Assembly (NCBI RefSeq): GCF_014084125.1
Contig: NZ_CP048405.1
Coordinates: forward strand, 3,348,001 to 3,412,000
DNA: 64,000 nt
Origin: Streptacidiphilus sp. PB12-B1b
GTDB taxonomy: Bacteria > Actinomycetota > Actinomycetes > Streptomycetales > Streptomycetaceae
Direction: 5' to 3'
Below the pieces are notes generated by a model. That model made no database searches, was not told the origin of the DNA, and saw nothing but the letters and a program-made list of their open reading frames with translations. Of the stretch, positions 55,236 through 64,000 are shown piece after piece; within the stretch, counting starts at the first letter, position 1; each line of letters begins with the position of its first letter. Position numbers and translations under genes: made by a program.

Positions 55236-55556
55236 TCACATCCACCTGTCCGGCTCGCCCTCCCAGCCGCGCTGCAACGATTGGTGCTTCTCCACCACAA
55301 CGCTCAGCACCTCGCACCACGCGTAGTACAAAGCAGCTTCCTCCTCCGTCACGGCGCCCGCCTTGACCCGGTCGCGCAATGCATGCAACTGGGATTTCGG
55401 CATCCTGCCCACCCAGTCGGCATACGCGAGCAGCGTCATTCCCCGAGCACGGGCCTGCTCCGCAAGGAAGGCCCGGCATGCGGGGTCTGGCACGTACTCA
55501 ACGTTTTCTGGGACGACTTTGAAGCGGATCGGGGTGCCGTCCTCATGAGTGCTCAT
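55236..55556 (-). CDS. Conserved-looking hypothetical protein
   Basis: 106 residues if started at ATG 55556 (STHEDGTPIRFKVVPENVEY). It is a mostly helical, charged protein (ACRAFLAEQARARGMTLLAY, MPKSQLHALRDRVKAGAVTE, EEAALYYAWCEVLSVVVEKH) without signal peptide or membrane segment. Composition is fully protein-like. An upstream Met at 55649 would add 31 residues of poorer quality. No domain recognised. Confidence 0.55.
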   Translation of the reverse strand: MSTHEDGTPIRFKVVPENVEYVPDPACRAFLAEQARARGMTLLAYADWVGRMPKSQLHALRDRVKAGAVTEEEAALYYAWCEVLSVVVEKHQSLQRGWEGEPDRWM

Positions 55557-56119
55557 CACCCATGGGCCATCGTCGTCACTACGGGCGCGACCTCTGCGCT
55601 GTATCGCCATGTCCAGCAGTGTCGTGCCAACGTCCGTATAGCGCCACAACTTTGCAGAAACCTGTAACTGGCACGGTAGCTGTTGTTCGTGATCGCTACT
55701 CGAATGTCCCTCGACCCTCGCAGCCGACGCCCGCTCCGGGACCGGCTCCTCGGCCGCTGACGCCCGCCACAGTCAGCGCACGGGCCACCTCGTGATCATC
55801 TGGCTTCAGACACCACGATGGTCATGACGCCCGCGCCTGCCCTGCTATGCACCCCAGCCGGTCACCACCCGACCAACCGCACAACCCCGGAACTTGCAAC
55901 TGCCCTGCCAACTACTCCGGACACCGCCTTCGATGTCAGCCAGACGTAGCGGAGCTCTGACGGGGTTGGACGATCGAGCGATGTCATGGTCCCCGACCTT
56001 GAGACCCTCAACCTGGTCGAGGGCAAGCAACTCGACCCTCCTTGTCGTGCCGGCATCAGGAACAGGAACTGACCTTGTCGTTTAACGTCCGGGAAGCAAT
56101 AGGGCCATGGACGTCAAGG
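55557..56119. other. About 560 bp without a supported gene
   Basis: Lower-GC sequence with no frame showing family motifs. It holds the upstream region of the hypothetical gene at 55556 and the 3' flank of the kinase gene. Confidence 0.45.
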
Positions 56120-57637
56120 TCAGCCGTTGCTCAGGTCTTCGGCATAATTCTTCAGCGCCATGCGGTATGCCTCCACTCCCACCCCTGTCACAGAGTCGGG
56201 CTTGTGCGGGCTGTAGATGATGTAGCGGCCATCCGCCTCCGGGGTGGGCCAGATCCCGAACTGACTCAGCTTCGCATCTTCTGGCACGCGTCCGGGTTGG
56301 AACCTGACCACGAGCTCAGCCTTGTCGGTGGGGCCTTTCACGCCGATGCTCTGCAGCTCATCCCATCCTAGAGAGAAGCTAGCGCTCGGAGTGGCCGGCC
56401 GCTCAATCGAGATCCCCTGGCTACCCACGGTCACGATCTCGGACTTGACCCTGCGCCAGCCCATGGCACCAATGATCGCCCCGATGGCGGCAGTTCCGAA
56501 GACAACCAGCATGACTGACACAACGAAGTGGCCCATCATGGTGATGACGTAATTCTTGGTGTAGGAGGTGTCGGCTGATAAATCTTGTAAGAGCAGGACG
56601 ACTGCCGCGAGAATGCCTCCGGTCCACCCTCCGATCAGACAGCCGCGCTCCATCCGGATCCAGCGCATCGTGCTGTGCTTGTTGCGGAAAGATTTCGGAT
56701 CATCGCCCGCGACCTGGAAATCTCCTGCATCGGTCCAAACCGGTCCGGCTTCACCATACGCGCCGAGCAGCGCCTTCGGCCGAAGGGTCCCGACCGGCAA
56801 CCCTACGCCAGGTCCAATCTCGGGGAGCTTCGGCTGCAGGATGTCGAGGAGGGTCTGCCTGGCTTCGACAGCGGTGGGGCGGTCTGCGGGTTCCTTGGCG
56901 AGCAGGCGCTGGATGAGGGCGTTGAGCGCATCGGGTATGCCGGTGATGCGCGGTGGTGCTGCGGTCAGGTGCTGGTGCATCCACGCGGGGGCGCTCGGCC
57001 CAAGAAAGGGCGGCCGCCCCGTCAGGAGCGTGAACAGGGTCGCGCCGAAGGAGTACAGGTCGGCTCCTGGGCCGGCAGGGTGGCCATGCCACTGCTCAGG
57101 GGGCATGTAGGGGGGCGTGCCCATGATGCCCTTTGTAGTGAAGCGGGCGGTGGCCTCGGCATAGCTGGCGATTCCGAAGTCCAATACCTTCACCCTGCCA
57201 GTGGTAAGCACCATCAGGTTGGCCGGCTTGACGTCGCGGTGCACCACGTCCCGGCCGTGCGCATAGCCGAGCGCCTCAAGGACAGGGACCATCAGTGTGG
57301 CGACCCGCTCAACGGGGAGGCCCTGCGGGCACGCATCGAGGAGGCTTTCGAACGTCGCGCCGTCCAGAAGTTCCATCACGAAGTAGGGGTGGCCGTCGTG
57401 CTCGCCGATGTCGTGGACCACGGTGATGCCCGGGTGAGAGAGTGCGGCAACCGTCCGTGCCTCCTTCTTCAACCGGTGGATCAGTTCCGGGTCTCTGCCC
57501 AGCGACGCGAGCAAGATCTTGATTGCGACGTCCCGGTGAAGGTCACCGTCACGCGCAGCCCAGACTTCCCCCATCCCACCGTGTCCCAACTGCCGCTCCA
57601 GGCGGTACCTGCCGCCTAACACTGTTACTGCGTCCAC
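56120..57637 (-). CDS. Membrane-anchored Ser/Thr protein kinase (Hanks type)
   Basis: 505 residues from GTG 57637. The kinase domain comes first: Gly loop LGHGGMGEVWAARD, Lys in VAIKILL, catalytic loop VVHRDVKPANLMVL, DFGIASYAEATARF, activation-loop end GTPPYMPPEQWHG, and RLLAKEPADRPTAVEARQTL. After a linker (about 300-365) two membrane helices follow (IGGWTGGILAAVVLLLQDL, GHFVVSVMLVVFGTAAIGAI). Then comes a cytosolic or exposed tail of about 110 residues (FSLGWDELQSIGVKGPTDKA) of unknown fold. PASTA repeats are absent. The frame is open to 57751, but the GTG fits the usual GGRYRLERQLG start. Confidence 0.92.
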   Translation of the reverse strand: MDAVTVLGGRYRLERQLGHGGMGEVWAARDGDLHRDVAIKILLASLGRDPELIHRLKKEARTVAALSHPGITVVHDIGEHDGHPYFVMELLDGATFESLLDACPQGLPVERVATLMVPVLEALGYAHGRDVVHRDVKPANLMVLTTGRVKVLDFGIASYAEATARFTTKGIMGTPPYMPPEQWHGHPAGPGADLYSFGATLFTLLTGRPPFLGPSAPAWMHQHLTAAPPRITGIPDALNALIQRLLAKEPADRPTAVEARQTLLDILQPKLPEIGPGVGLPVGTLRPKALLGAYGEAGPVWTDAGDFQVAGDDPKSFRNKHSTMRWIRMERGCLIGGWTGGILAAVVLLLQDLSADTSYTKNYVITMMGHFVVSVMLVVFGTAAIGAIIGAMGWRRVKSEIVTVGSQGISIERPATPSASFSLGWDELQSIGVKGPTDKAELVVRFQPGRVPEDAKLSQFGIWPTPEADGRYIIYSPHKPDSVTGVGVEAYRMALKNYAEDLSNG

Positions 57638-57741
57638 CCCGTAGCACCCTTCGCCCGCCCCTGGGCCCGGAGGGCCCGATAGAGCTTCGGAGTCAATCAC
57701 AGAGAAAAGCCTGTGAACAGGGACAGCCGGCATCCCTGCCG

Positions 57742-57900
57742 CGTCACCCACACGGGGGGTCGCCGGACGCCGGGCGGCATTCGCATGATCCTGAACTCAG
57801 CTACGAGGAACAGGATTCGACGTCACCCACACGGGGGGTCGCCGGACGCCGGGCGGCATTCGCATGATCCTGAACTCAGCTACGAGGAAACAGGATTCGA
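57742..57900. repeat. 79/80-bp tandem direct duplication
   Basis: The sequence at 57742-57820 (starting CGTCACCCACACGGGGGGTC and ending AACAGGATTCGA) is repeated at 57821-57900. The only difference seen is one extra A in the run before CAGGATTCGA. It lies just upstream of the kinase gene and may duplicate part of its upstream control region. Confidence 0.9.
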
Positions 57901-57964
57901 CGCGGAGGCCGCATTGGCGAGCTCGCTCCACCAGGATGTCCGCCAGGCGGCTTTTGCGACACTG

Positions 57965-58215
57965 TCACGCTTTCGGTGCGAGTTCGATGCCAGAGGCGAT
58001 GTGCAGGCCCGGGAACCGCGCCCGGCGCTTGCGGAGACACTCCAGGTAGCCGTTGAAGTCGAGGTCGGGAGGGACCAGCACGCTGCCGTGGACCAGCGGC
58101 TGCCATTCAGGCGGGGCGTTCTCACCATCCGCCAGGCTCCACGGAGTGAGGTCGACGTGCTCCGTGAATGCCGGCGAGGGCAGGCCCAGCTCGACTGCGC
58201 GTTCGCAGTCGCTGC
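57965..58215 (-). pseudogene. N-terminal fragment of a PHP-domain (histidinol-phosphatase-like) protein
   Basis: The minus frame reads DCERAVELGLPSPAFTEHVD, LTPWSLADGENAPPEW and LDFNGYLECLRKRRARFPGL, as in actinobacterial PHP phosphoesterases (EH is part of the metal site). The start region with the first HxH motif and the whole C-terminal two thirds are missing. It runs into a TetR fragment at about 58210. Confidence 0.6.
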
Positions 58216-58603
58216 GGTTCTCGCCGAGGCCCGCCGCCGGGGTGCGGTGCGCCTGGCCGGGAGCCTTCCGGCGGACACGGGCTCCGTGCAGGAGCGACTG
58301 CGTGGCATCTGGGCGTGGATCAGTGCGGATGAACGTGCGCCGTTCGTCCGGCTGTTCTTCGAGGTGCACGCCGACGGCCTGGTCCACCCCGAGAGCTACC
58401 CCGATCAGGGCGAGGCGATCACGGACTGGTTCGACACCCTCGATGCCACATTCCGCGACGTCTCCACCGGTCCCGACGACACCGTGACGCCGACGCTGCT
58501 CATGGCCGTTGTCCGGGGTCTGCTGTTCGATCTCACAACCACCGGCGACCGCCACCGCACCGATCGCGCGCTGGACCGCTTCGCTGAACTCCTCAAACAG
58601 TGA
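58216..58603 (+). pseudogene. C-terminal fragment of a TetR-family regulator
   Basis: The plus frame carries a TetR ligand domain: SVQERLRGIWAWISADERAP, FVRLFFEVHADGLVHPESY, MAVVRGLLFDLTTTGDRHRT and DRALDRFAELLKQ at the end. The HTH domain is absent. The open frame upstream is not homologous (it is the reverse of the PHP fragment). Not functional as a DNA-binding regulator. Confidence 0.7.
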
Positions 58604-58758
58604 AGCACACGAGAGGCATGGGGCCCGCCCGAGGGGCAGCACCCTGGCCAACGACGGAAGCTGGTCCGATGCCGGGCCCTGGAGTGCGTCGAAGCCGCAG
58701 TAGAAGGCGGAGTACCTTGCCCCAACACATAGGGGCACCTCCCGGGCACGGGCCTGGG

Positions 58759-60867
58759 TCAGGCCAGGATGTCGGGCTCGTAGAGGATGTTGCGGATGGT
58801 GTCGGGGTTGGCGCGGCTCCAGGCGGCCAGGGCGGTCTGGAGGGGGTGGGAGGTCACGATGACACGGACGGGGATGCCGACGGCCTTGATCCCGGCTTCG
58901 AGTTCCGCCAGTTCGTGGCGCTGCTCGGCGGTCCATGGGGCGTTGTTGTGTCCGGTGTCGGCGAGGTCGGCGGTTGCGTTGAGGCCGCGGTCGGGGTCGG
59001 TGGGTGAGCCGTAGACGACGGGGGCCATGGTGCCCGCGTCGTGGTTGAGTACGGCCAGTTGCAGGGTGAGGTCGGTATTGCTGGACGCGCCGTTGCTGCC
59101 GTAGACGACAGTGACGGTCGGTATGCCGTCGGCGAGTTGGTGGGCGTTGGCGAGGTTGCCGAGTGGGGTGATGTTGTCGGGGACCTGGCAGCAGCTGCTC
59201 ATCCAGACCGAGGCCCAGGTGCTGGACCGGGCGACCGACCAGTTCGCTCCGGGGTTGGGGTCGCCGGCGGGGGAGGCGGGCCGGTTCAGGTGCGCGGTCC
59301 ACCAGAAGCTGTGCGTGGCACCGATGGCGAGCGCGAACGCGGCGAGGCCGACGGCGAAGCCGAGCCGGCCGCGGCGCGGCAGGACGGGTCGGCGCAACAG
59401 GTGTCCGAAGGTGCCCGTGGTGACCATCATGATCACCACCCATGCCTGTACGAACTTCTGGAAGTAGTAGTCGCCGGCCAGCGGTTGCTGGGTGTCCAGC
59501 AGGTATGCCAGGACGACCAGCGCGCACAGCAGCGTGGTGCTCAGGCCCGCGACGGCCGAGGGGCGGCGGCGGGCGGCCCGGGTGGCGAAGCCGAGCAGGC
59601 TCGCGGCTGCGATCACGGTCAGCGGTATCCAGCTGAGGAGAATGGTGAACCCGGTGGCCTGCGCTGCGGTGGCGGCGCTCAGGCCGGCCGCGTGGGCCGC
59701 GGCGTACTCGCTCAGCGCCGCCGGCAGCGCGAGGACCGCGAGGGCGAGCAGCGGCTTCCAGTGGGGGAGCAGCCGCCTGCGGTGGACAACGACGGAGACC
59801 GCGACCATGATCGCGGCGAACGGCGCGAATCCGTCGTAGGCCAGGCAGTTCGCAAGGAACAGCACTGCCATGAGTGCCGCGTGGGTGCGCCAGCCGCTGG
59901 GTGGGCGGAAGCAGACCGCGGCCAGCACGGCGAGCAGCGCCATGCCGAACACCTGCGGGTCCCAGGTGCACCAGATCGCGCTGGTGAACGGCCCGACGGC
60001 GAGGTAGGCGGCGGTCGCGGTGGTAAGCAGGACCCGCTGCCATCCGGCCAGGAAGGGGCCCGCGGTCCAGCGTGCGGCCCAGGCGACGCAGGCCACGAAG
60101 AAGCCGTAGCCCAGACTGGCCCAGACGTTGTACCGGAGCAGCTCGCCAACGGCGTTGCCGGGGTCGCTGCTGGAACGCAGGAAGATGTCGGCCAGCGCGT
60201 AGGTGTAGTGCTGGCCGGGCGGGTACACCGCGAGCATGCGCGGGTCAACGACCTCCTTCACCTTGTCCTGCATCAGGAAGGTGTAGCCGCCGTAGCGGTG
60301 GATGGCGTCGAAGAGGCTGAAGTGGCGCAGCCGGTCGCCGGTCATCCCGGCGAAGCCCAGCCGGGTACCGGTGCCGCCGCCGAGGCTGGGCCAGTAGGCG
60401 ACCAGCGTTCCGGCGGCCAGGCCGAGGATCAGTACCGCGTCGCTGCCCAGCACCCGGCGCGGCCAGCTGCGCCAGGGTGGCTGCGCGCCGAGGGCGACGT
60501 GGGCGCCGACCAGCAGGGTGAGGCCGAACCCGCCGACGGCCACCGGGTGCAGGCCCCAGGGCCACACTGAGAAGAGCAGCCCGCCGGCCATGGCCATGCC
60601 TATCAGCAGCACGACGGTTATCAGCAGCCGGTCCACGACGGTGGCGCCGACCCGCAGCAGTCCGCCGGTGCCGAGGACGGCCAGCACCACCAGCAGCGGG
60701 TCGGTGTGCGTGAGCTGGGTCAGGACCGGCAGCACCCAGGCCGCGGCGAACAGCGCGGCGACCACCGGCGGCCGGGGACGGCGGACCGCGCGCAGCGCGC
60801 GGACGCGCCCGGACGGTACGGCTCGGGGGTCGATACCAATCCGTGCCCCTGCAGTTGGCGAACCCAT
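58759..60867 (-). CDS. Large polytopic membrane protein, GT-C-like
   Basis: 702 residues from ATG 60867 (GGGAGAGA upstream). Roughly 12-13 hydrophobic helices (VVAALFAAAWVLPVLTQL, LLITVVLLIGMAMAGGLLF, VLILGLAAGTLVAYWPSLGG, LLALAVLALPAALSEYAA) are followed by a soluble C-terminal domain of about 170 residues (from NWSVARSSTWASVW). After the third helix group comes a large loop with RLRHFSLFDAIHRYGGYTFL and YPPGQHYTYALADIFLR. The shape resembles GT-C glycosyltransferases of cell-envelope synthesis. No donor-binding motif was confirmed, so the assignment is tentative. Confidence 0.75.
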   Translation of the reverse strand: MGSPTAGARIGIDPRAVPSGRVRALRAVRRPRPPVVAALFAAAWVLPVLTQLTHTDPLLVVLAVLGTGGLLRVGATVVDRLLITVVLLIGMAMAGGLLFSVWPWGLHPVAVGGFGLTLLVGAHVALGAQPPWRSWPRRVLGSDAVLILGLAAGTLVAYWPSLGGGTGTRLGFAGMTGDRLRHFSLFDAIHRYGGYTFLMQDKVKEVVDPRMLAVYPPGQHYTYALADIFLRSSSDPGNAVGELLRYNVWASLGYGFFVACVAWAARWTAGPFLAGWQRVLLTTATAAYLAVGPFTSAIWCTWDPQVFGMALLAVLAAVCFRPPSGWRTHAALMAVLFLANCLAYDGFAPFAAIMVAVSVVVHRRRLLPHWKPLLALAVLALPAALSEYAAAHAAGLSAATAAQATGFTILLSWIPLTVIAAASLLGFATRAARRRPSAVAGLSTTLLCALVVLAYLLDTQQPLAGDYYFQKFVQAWVVIMMVTTGTFGHLLRRPVLPRRGRLGFAVGLAAFALAIGATHSFWWTAHLNRPASPAGDPNPGANWSVARSSTWASVWMSSCCQVPDNITPLGNLANAHQLADGIPTVTVVYGSNGASSNTDLTLQLAVLNHDAGTMAPVVYGSPTDPDRGLNATADLADTGHNNAPWTAEQRHELAELEAGIKAVGIPVRVIVTSHPLQTALAAWSRANPDTIRNILYEPDILA

Positions 60868-61157
60868 GCGGTCTCTCCCACCAGCCCAGCGAATGCACCG
60901 ACGCAGCGCCGGTCGACGGCTAGAACCTACAGAGACTGGAGAGCATGTGTTCCCACCAGGTCCGTGCATTCGAGTCGACCGGGTTCGAGGTGGGGGTATC
61001 GTCCGCCGGTGCCGGGCTGGTGATCCGGCGTCGGACGACAGTTGCGGGGGCCGCCCAACGCCGTAGATTGAACGGCATGATCACGGGCAGATGCTGCCGC
61101 GCACCCCTGGGCTGGGCGCTCCATGCTCTGAAGCACCGTTCCCTGGGGAGAACCCCC

Positions 61158-61694
61158 ATGAACTCCCGTCACCTCAGGCTGCTCGGCATGCTCGCTGCTC
61201 CGCTGCCGGTGCTCGCCGTCCTGGCAACGCCCACAATGGCCGCAGCGCCGGCGCACTACCTGACAGCCGCTCAGTTCGCGTCCCGCGTCGGCGCGGCCAG
61301 CAGCACCGTCGCAAAGGTGAGCGCGTACCTCAAGGCCCCGCTCTGGACCGCCATGGGCTCACACCCTGCGTTCCGTCTGCCATGCGGCTACGGGGTTGTG
61401 TTCGGCCGCGCCGACCTGACCACGCCGACTTACCGCACCCGGCCCCGGTTCCTGTCCGCGCAGGGACGCGCCACGTCGGCCAACGCGACGCGGGCTGCGA
61501 TCCGCTGGTTCAGGCACAGGCGGGGCTTGCCCGGCGACCGCCCGGATGTCACCGCCCTGTCGTCCGGGGCCTGCAGGAGCGGATACCGACGACGGGCAGT
61601 CCCTGCGGCTGTTGTGTGTGTGGGGGGCTCTCAGGTGTGGTTTCTGGCGTGGACCGGGCTGGACCGTCCGGTTCGGCCCGGGACGTGCCGCTAG
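61158..61694 (+). CDS. Small secreted protein, function unknown
   Basis: 178 residues from ATG 61158 (GGGGAGAA upstream). Signal peptide: RHLRLLGMLAAPLPVLAVLA with MAA|A near residue 30. The mature protein has three or four Cys (LPCGYGVV, GACRSGYRR, VVCVGGS, GTCR) and is basic. No enzyme motif recognised. Its stop shares the palindrome CTAG with the stop of the convergent alginate-lyase-like gene. Confidence 0.7.
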   Translation: MNSRHLRLLGMLAAPLPVLAVLATPTMAAAPAHYLTAAQFASRVGAASSTVAKVSAYLKAPLWTAMGSHPAFRLPCGYGVVFGRADLTTPTYRTRPRFLSAQGRATSANATRAAIRWFRHRRGLPGDRPDVTALSSGACRSGYRRRAVPAAVVCVGGSQVWFLAWTGLDRPVRPGTCR

Positions 61695-62518
61695 CTTTGG
61701 GTCAGAGCTGTGAACTGGACCCTGCCGCCGTCGTCCGTTCCCTCGCTGACCGTGCCCTGCTGGTAGTCGCCCGCCGAGAAGTGCCCGGAGGCGCCGACCA
61801 GAGTCCTCGGGACGGCGACCGTGTAGGACTGGCTCTGTTTGCCTGCGGCCGCGGACAGGGCCAGCGTGCCGTTGCCGTTGTCGGTAACCCGGTAGGAGAA
61901 CGAGCTGTCCAGCGGGACGCCGGTGAGCAGGGTGTAAAAGTCCGCCGGGGCGCTCGTTCCCGAGGCCACCATGGCGTAGAGCTTGCCGGATTTGTAGTCG
62001 ACCATGACGAAGGGGGATGATCCTCCGCTGCCGCCGGCGTGCAGCTGGGCGACGCAGATCTCGGGGTTGCTCTTCGGGAGTTGCAGGATCCGCAGGGTGG
62101 CGTCGAGCACGTGCTTCTCGGTGCCCACGGCGTACTTGTCGGCGGACTCCAGCTCGGTGCGCGAATGTAGCGAGCCGGGCGTGGTGGCCGCCCCGGAGGG
62201 CGCCCAGAAGGTCAGGGCCCCGCTGCTGTTCTGAGTGAGCCAGGGCGCGATCAGGCGGGCCGGGCTCAGCACCTGGGCATCTTTGCCGGAGGGTTGACCG
62301 GCCGGGTTGACGGGGAGCAGCAGGCCGTCCCAGCTGCTCAGGCTGATCGGCGAGGTCGCCCTCCCGGCATCCGTTGCCGCGCTGGCGCGGCCCGTGACCC
62401 CGGGGCCGACTGCTGTGTCTGTAGGGGATCTCACCGGGTTGGCCGCAGCCGCCGTGCCGGCTGCGGCTGCCAGGGCGAGAACTCCGGTTGCTGCCGCTAT
62501 CAGTTTCATTCGCATCAT
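61691..62518 (-). CDS. Secreted PL7 alginate-lyase-like polysaccharide lyase
   Basis: 275 residues with a signal peptide (KLIAAATGVLALAAAAG, AAA|A). The jelly-roll lyase domain covers about residues 55-275. PL7 motifs are visible: SRTELES (consensus R-S/T-E-L), VAQLHAG (Q-I/V-H position, here Leu before His), and the C-terminal HFSAGDYQQG (consensus YFKAGxYxQ, catalytic Tyr kept). It would cleave alginate or related uronate polymers outside the cell by beta-elimination. Altered QLH and HFS residues may mean a different substrate. The start is ATG 62518, with a second Met two codons later. Confidence 0.85.
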   Translation of the reverse strand: MMRMKLIAAATGVLALAAAAGTAAAANPVRSPTDTAVGPGVTGRASAATDAGRATSPISLSSWDGLLLPVNPAGQPSGKDAQVLSPARLIAPWLTQNSSGALTFWAPSGAATTPGSLHSRTELESADKYAVGTEKHVLDATLRILQLPKSNPEICVAQLHAGGSGGSSPFVMVDYKSGKLYAMVASGTSAPADFYTLLTGVPLDSSFSYRVTDNGNGTLALSAAAGKQSQSYTVAVPRTLVGASGHFSAGDYQQGTVSEGTDDGGRVQFTALTQS

Positions 62519-63057
62519 GCGCCGAGCATATTGTAAATAAGCCTAACTAGAACCCGGCTGGTGAGAACTTCTCGAGCCCGAGGCCGTACCTGCGCTACCG
62601 ATGCGGAGCCGCGCTGCCCGGCGCCCTTCATCAGAGGGCTCACCGGGCCAGGTCGGCGCCGCCGTCGAGGCGGTGCCGGCGGCGAATCCCCTTGGATCTG
62701 ATACGCGGGGATCGAGATCTTTACGGGGGTTGGTGCGACAGGGGGTGCGTGCCGACGGTTTGGCCGGTTTTGTTCAGGGGCTGGTTTCGGTCGTTGTCAC
62801 GGCTGGTGGTGTGATCACCGGTAGTGAGGGTGCAGGGGGCCGGGGGGACCTGGCCTGGGCGCTCGGTTGCGTTGCGTGTGCGATCGATCGGCGTTTCGGG
62901 ACCGGTGCGGTGAATCGGGCGGGGGTGGTGTTGGCGTGAACAGGGTGCCTTGGAGATCGAGTTCGGGGGTAGAGGGGGGCGATGCGCTGCCGGGGCGGGT
63001 GCACGCTTTCCTCCGGCCGCCCATCGGGGGCGCCGGTTCGAAGAGGGGGATCCCCGT
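62519..63057. other. About 540 bp divergent promoter region
   Basis: It contains the upstream regions of the lyase-like gene (AT-richer ATTGTAAATAAGCCTAAC just before its start) and of the RHS gene, whose ribosome site AGAGGGGGA lies at 63044-63052. No convincing gene was found. Confidence 0.5.
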
Positions 63058-64000
63058 GTTTCCACGTGTCCACGGTGCGCCGCTCGGGCGTGCCCGCAGG
63101 AAGAAACCGTTCGCGGCCGGTGCCGCGCTGGTGGCCGCGATGGCGGTGGTGGCAGCGGCATTTCCCACCGCCGCGATGGCCGCACCCGCCTCCACCGCTG
63201 CCGGACGCGGGCCGGCTCCGCGTGCGGCGGTCCGTGCGCTCCAGGGTGTCACCCGGGCCCCGGTCTCGCAGCGCTCGCGCGTCCCGCGGGTACGCCGCGG
63301 CCAGGCGGGGAAGGTCGCCCGCACCGCGATCAGCCCGATGATGGTGACGCCCGACGGGCAGGGGCACGTGCCCTGGCACCAGCAGGACCAGATCCGCCTG
63401 GACGACTCCCTCACCGCGTCCCTGGACGTGGCCAACGGCGACCTGGTCCTCAGCTCGACCGACCTGGACGTGCACGGGGTTGGCCAGGACCTGGCCCTGA
63501 CCCAGACCTACAGCACCTTCTTCGGCCCCGGCGGGACGATCGGCGGCAACTGGTTTGCCGCCTACGACCGCTACCTGCAGATCTTCGACAACGGTGTGGT
63601 CGCTTACGGCAGCAGCGGCGACTCGATGAACTTCACCCCCGCCACCGGCGGCGGCTACACCCGCCCGCCGGGCTACACCGTGGCGCTGACCAAGAACAGC
63701 GACGGCACCTACACCCTGACCCACACCGACACCGGGACCAAGGACGCCTACAGCAGCACCGGGCAACTGACCGCGATCACCGACCGCAACGGCGACACGG
63801 TCACGGTGGCGCAGAACGCCACCGGCAACGGAGGCCAGGCGGGCTACAAGCTCACCGACACCCGCTCCGGGCGCTGGATCAACCTCACCGCCAGCGGCAG
63901 CGGCGGCACCACCTGGCAGGCCACCGACAGCACCGGGCGCACCGTCACCTACACCGAGACCCTCACCGACGGCAGTGCCACCGCCCTGTCGGTCACCAAC
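63058..64000 (+). CDS. RHS/YD-repeat secreted protein (3' end outside window)
   Basis: 314 residues are visible from GTG 63058, and the frame is open at the window end. The N-terminus has a twin-Arg-rich region and long signal sequence (ARRKKPFAAGAALVAAMAVV, AMA|A). After a linker comes the DUF6531-like start of RHS proteins (LDVANGDLVLSSTDLDVHGV, LALTQTYSTFF). The first repeats follow (GQLTAITDRNGDTVTVAQNA, DSTGRTVTYTETLTDG). Full-length members exceed 1500 residues and often carry a C-terminal toxin, which cannot be seen here. Likely exported and wall-associated. Confidence 0.85.

Noticed and set aside
57713..58215. The upstream part of the TetR-like open frame at 57713-58603
   Set aside because: It spans the 79-bp tandem repeat and the reverse of the PHP fragment. 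Only the part after about 58216 is TetR-like.

Overview
The window is very GC-rich actinobacterial DNA. Codon use, GGAGG-type ribosome binding sites, many TetR regulators, a B12-riboswitch-controlled metE, an Hanks-type kinase and lipobox and secreted proteins all point to a Streptomyces-like organism (Streptomycetaceae). The genus is inferred from gene style, not from a marker gene. No rRNA, tRNA or CRISPR array was seen.

Left part (1-14.7 kb): a 3'-truncated hppD (tyrosine catabolism), a lipoprotein, and a cobalamin riboswitch followed by metE. A truncated, oppositely oriented second riboswitch core lies just after metE. Then come fragments of a FAD monooxygenase, a TetR regulator and an alpha/beta hydrolase, an intact FhuF-like [2Fe-2S] protein, a small secreted protein, and three divergent regulator/enzyme pairs: TetR-CocE hydrolase, NmrA reductase-TetR and TetR-MFS exporter. 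Two of these pairs have clear inverted-repeat operators between the genes.

Mobile region (14.9-28.9 kb): gene fossils (adenylate-kinase-like ATPase, IS transposase, ricin-lectin protein, DUF3307-like membrane protein) precede two consecutive four-gene cassettes at 16598-22394 and 22699-28833. Each cassette encodes a tyrosine recombinase (A), two large divergent recombinase-like proteins with Cys-rich tails (B, C), and a small HTH plus coiled-coil protein of DUF6262 type (D), with overlapping stop and start codons. The organisation recalls Tn554 tnpABC and 'recombinase in trio' elements. Cassette 1 carries a frameshift in gene A, while cassette 2 looks intact. Both lie beside remnants of the same DUF3307-like membrane-protein family.

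Middle (28.9-35.5 kb): a Nudix hydrolase, an SDR-MarR(frameshifted)-TetR operon, a divergent SDR/TetR pair with a palindromic operator, and several decayed genes (NiCoT, resolvase-type HTH, Uma2).

Surface and secreted region (35.6-48.8 kb): two divergent secreted YVTN beta-propeller proteins with IPT/TIG domains, then a 2425-residue protein with repeated LamG-like domains, a possible pore-forming-like C-terminal region and no signal peptide.

Right part (49-64 kb): an IS5-type transposase, NTF2-like and STAS proteins, decayed mobile-element genes, an ISAs1 remnant inside a broken GNAT gene, a membrane-anchored Ser/Thr kinase, a 79-bp tandem duplication, PHP and TetR fragments, a large polytopic membrane protein, a PL7 alginate-lyase-like enzyme, and the start of an RHS/YD-repeat secreted protein that runs off the window.
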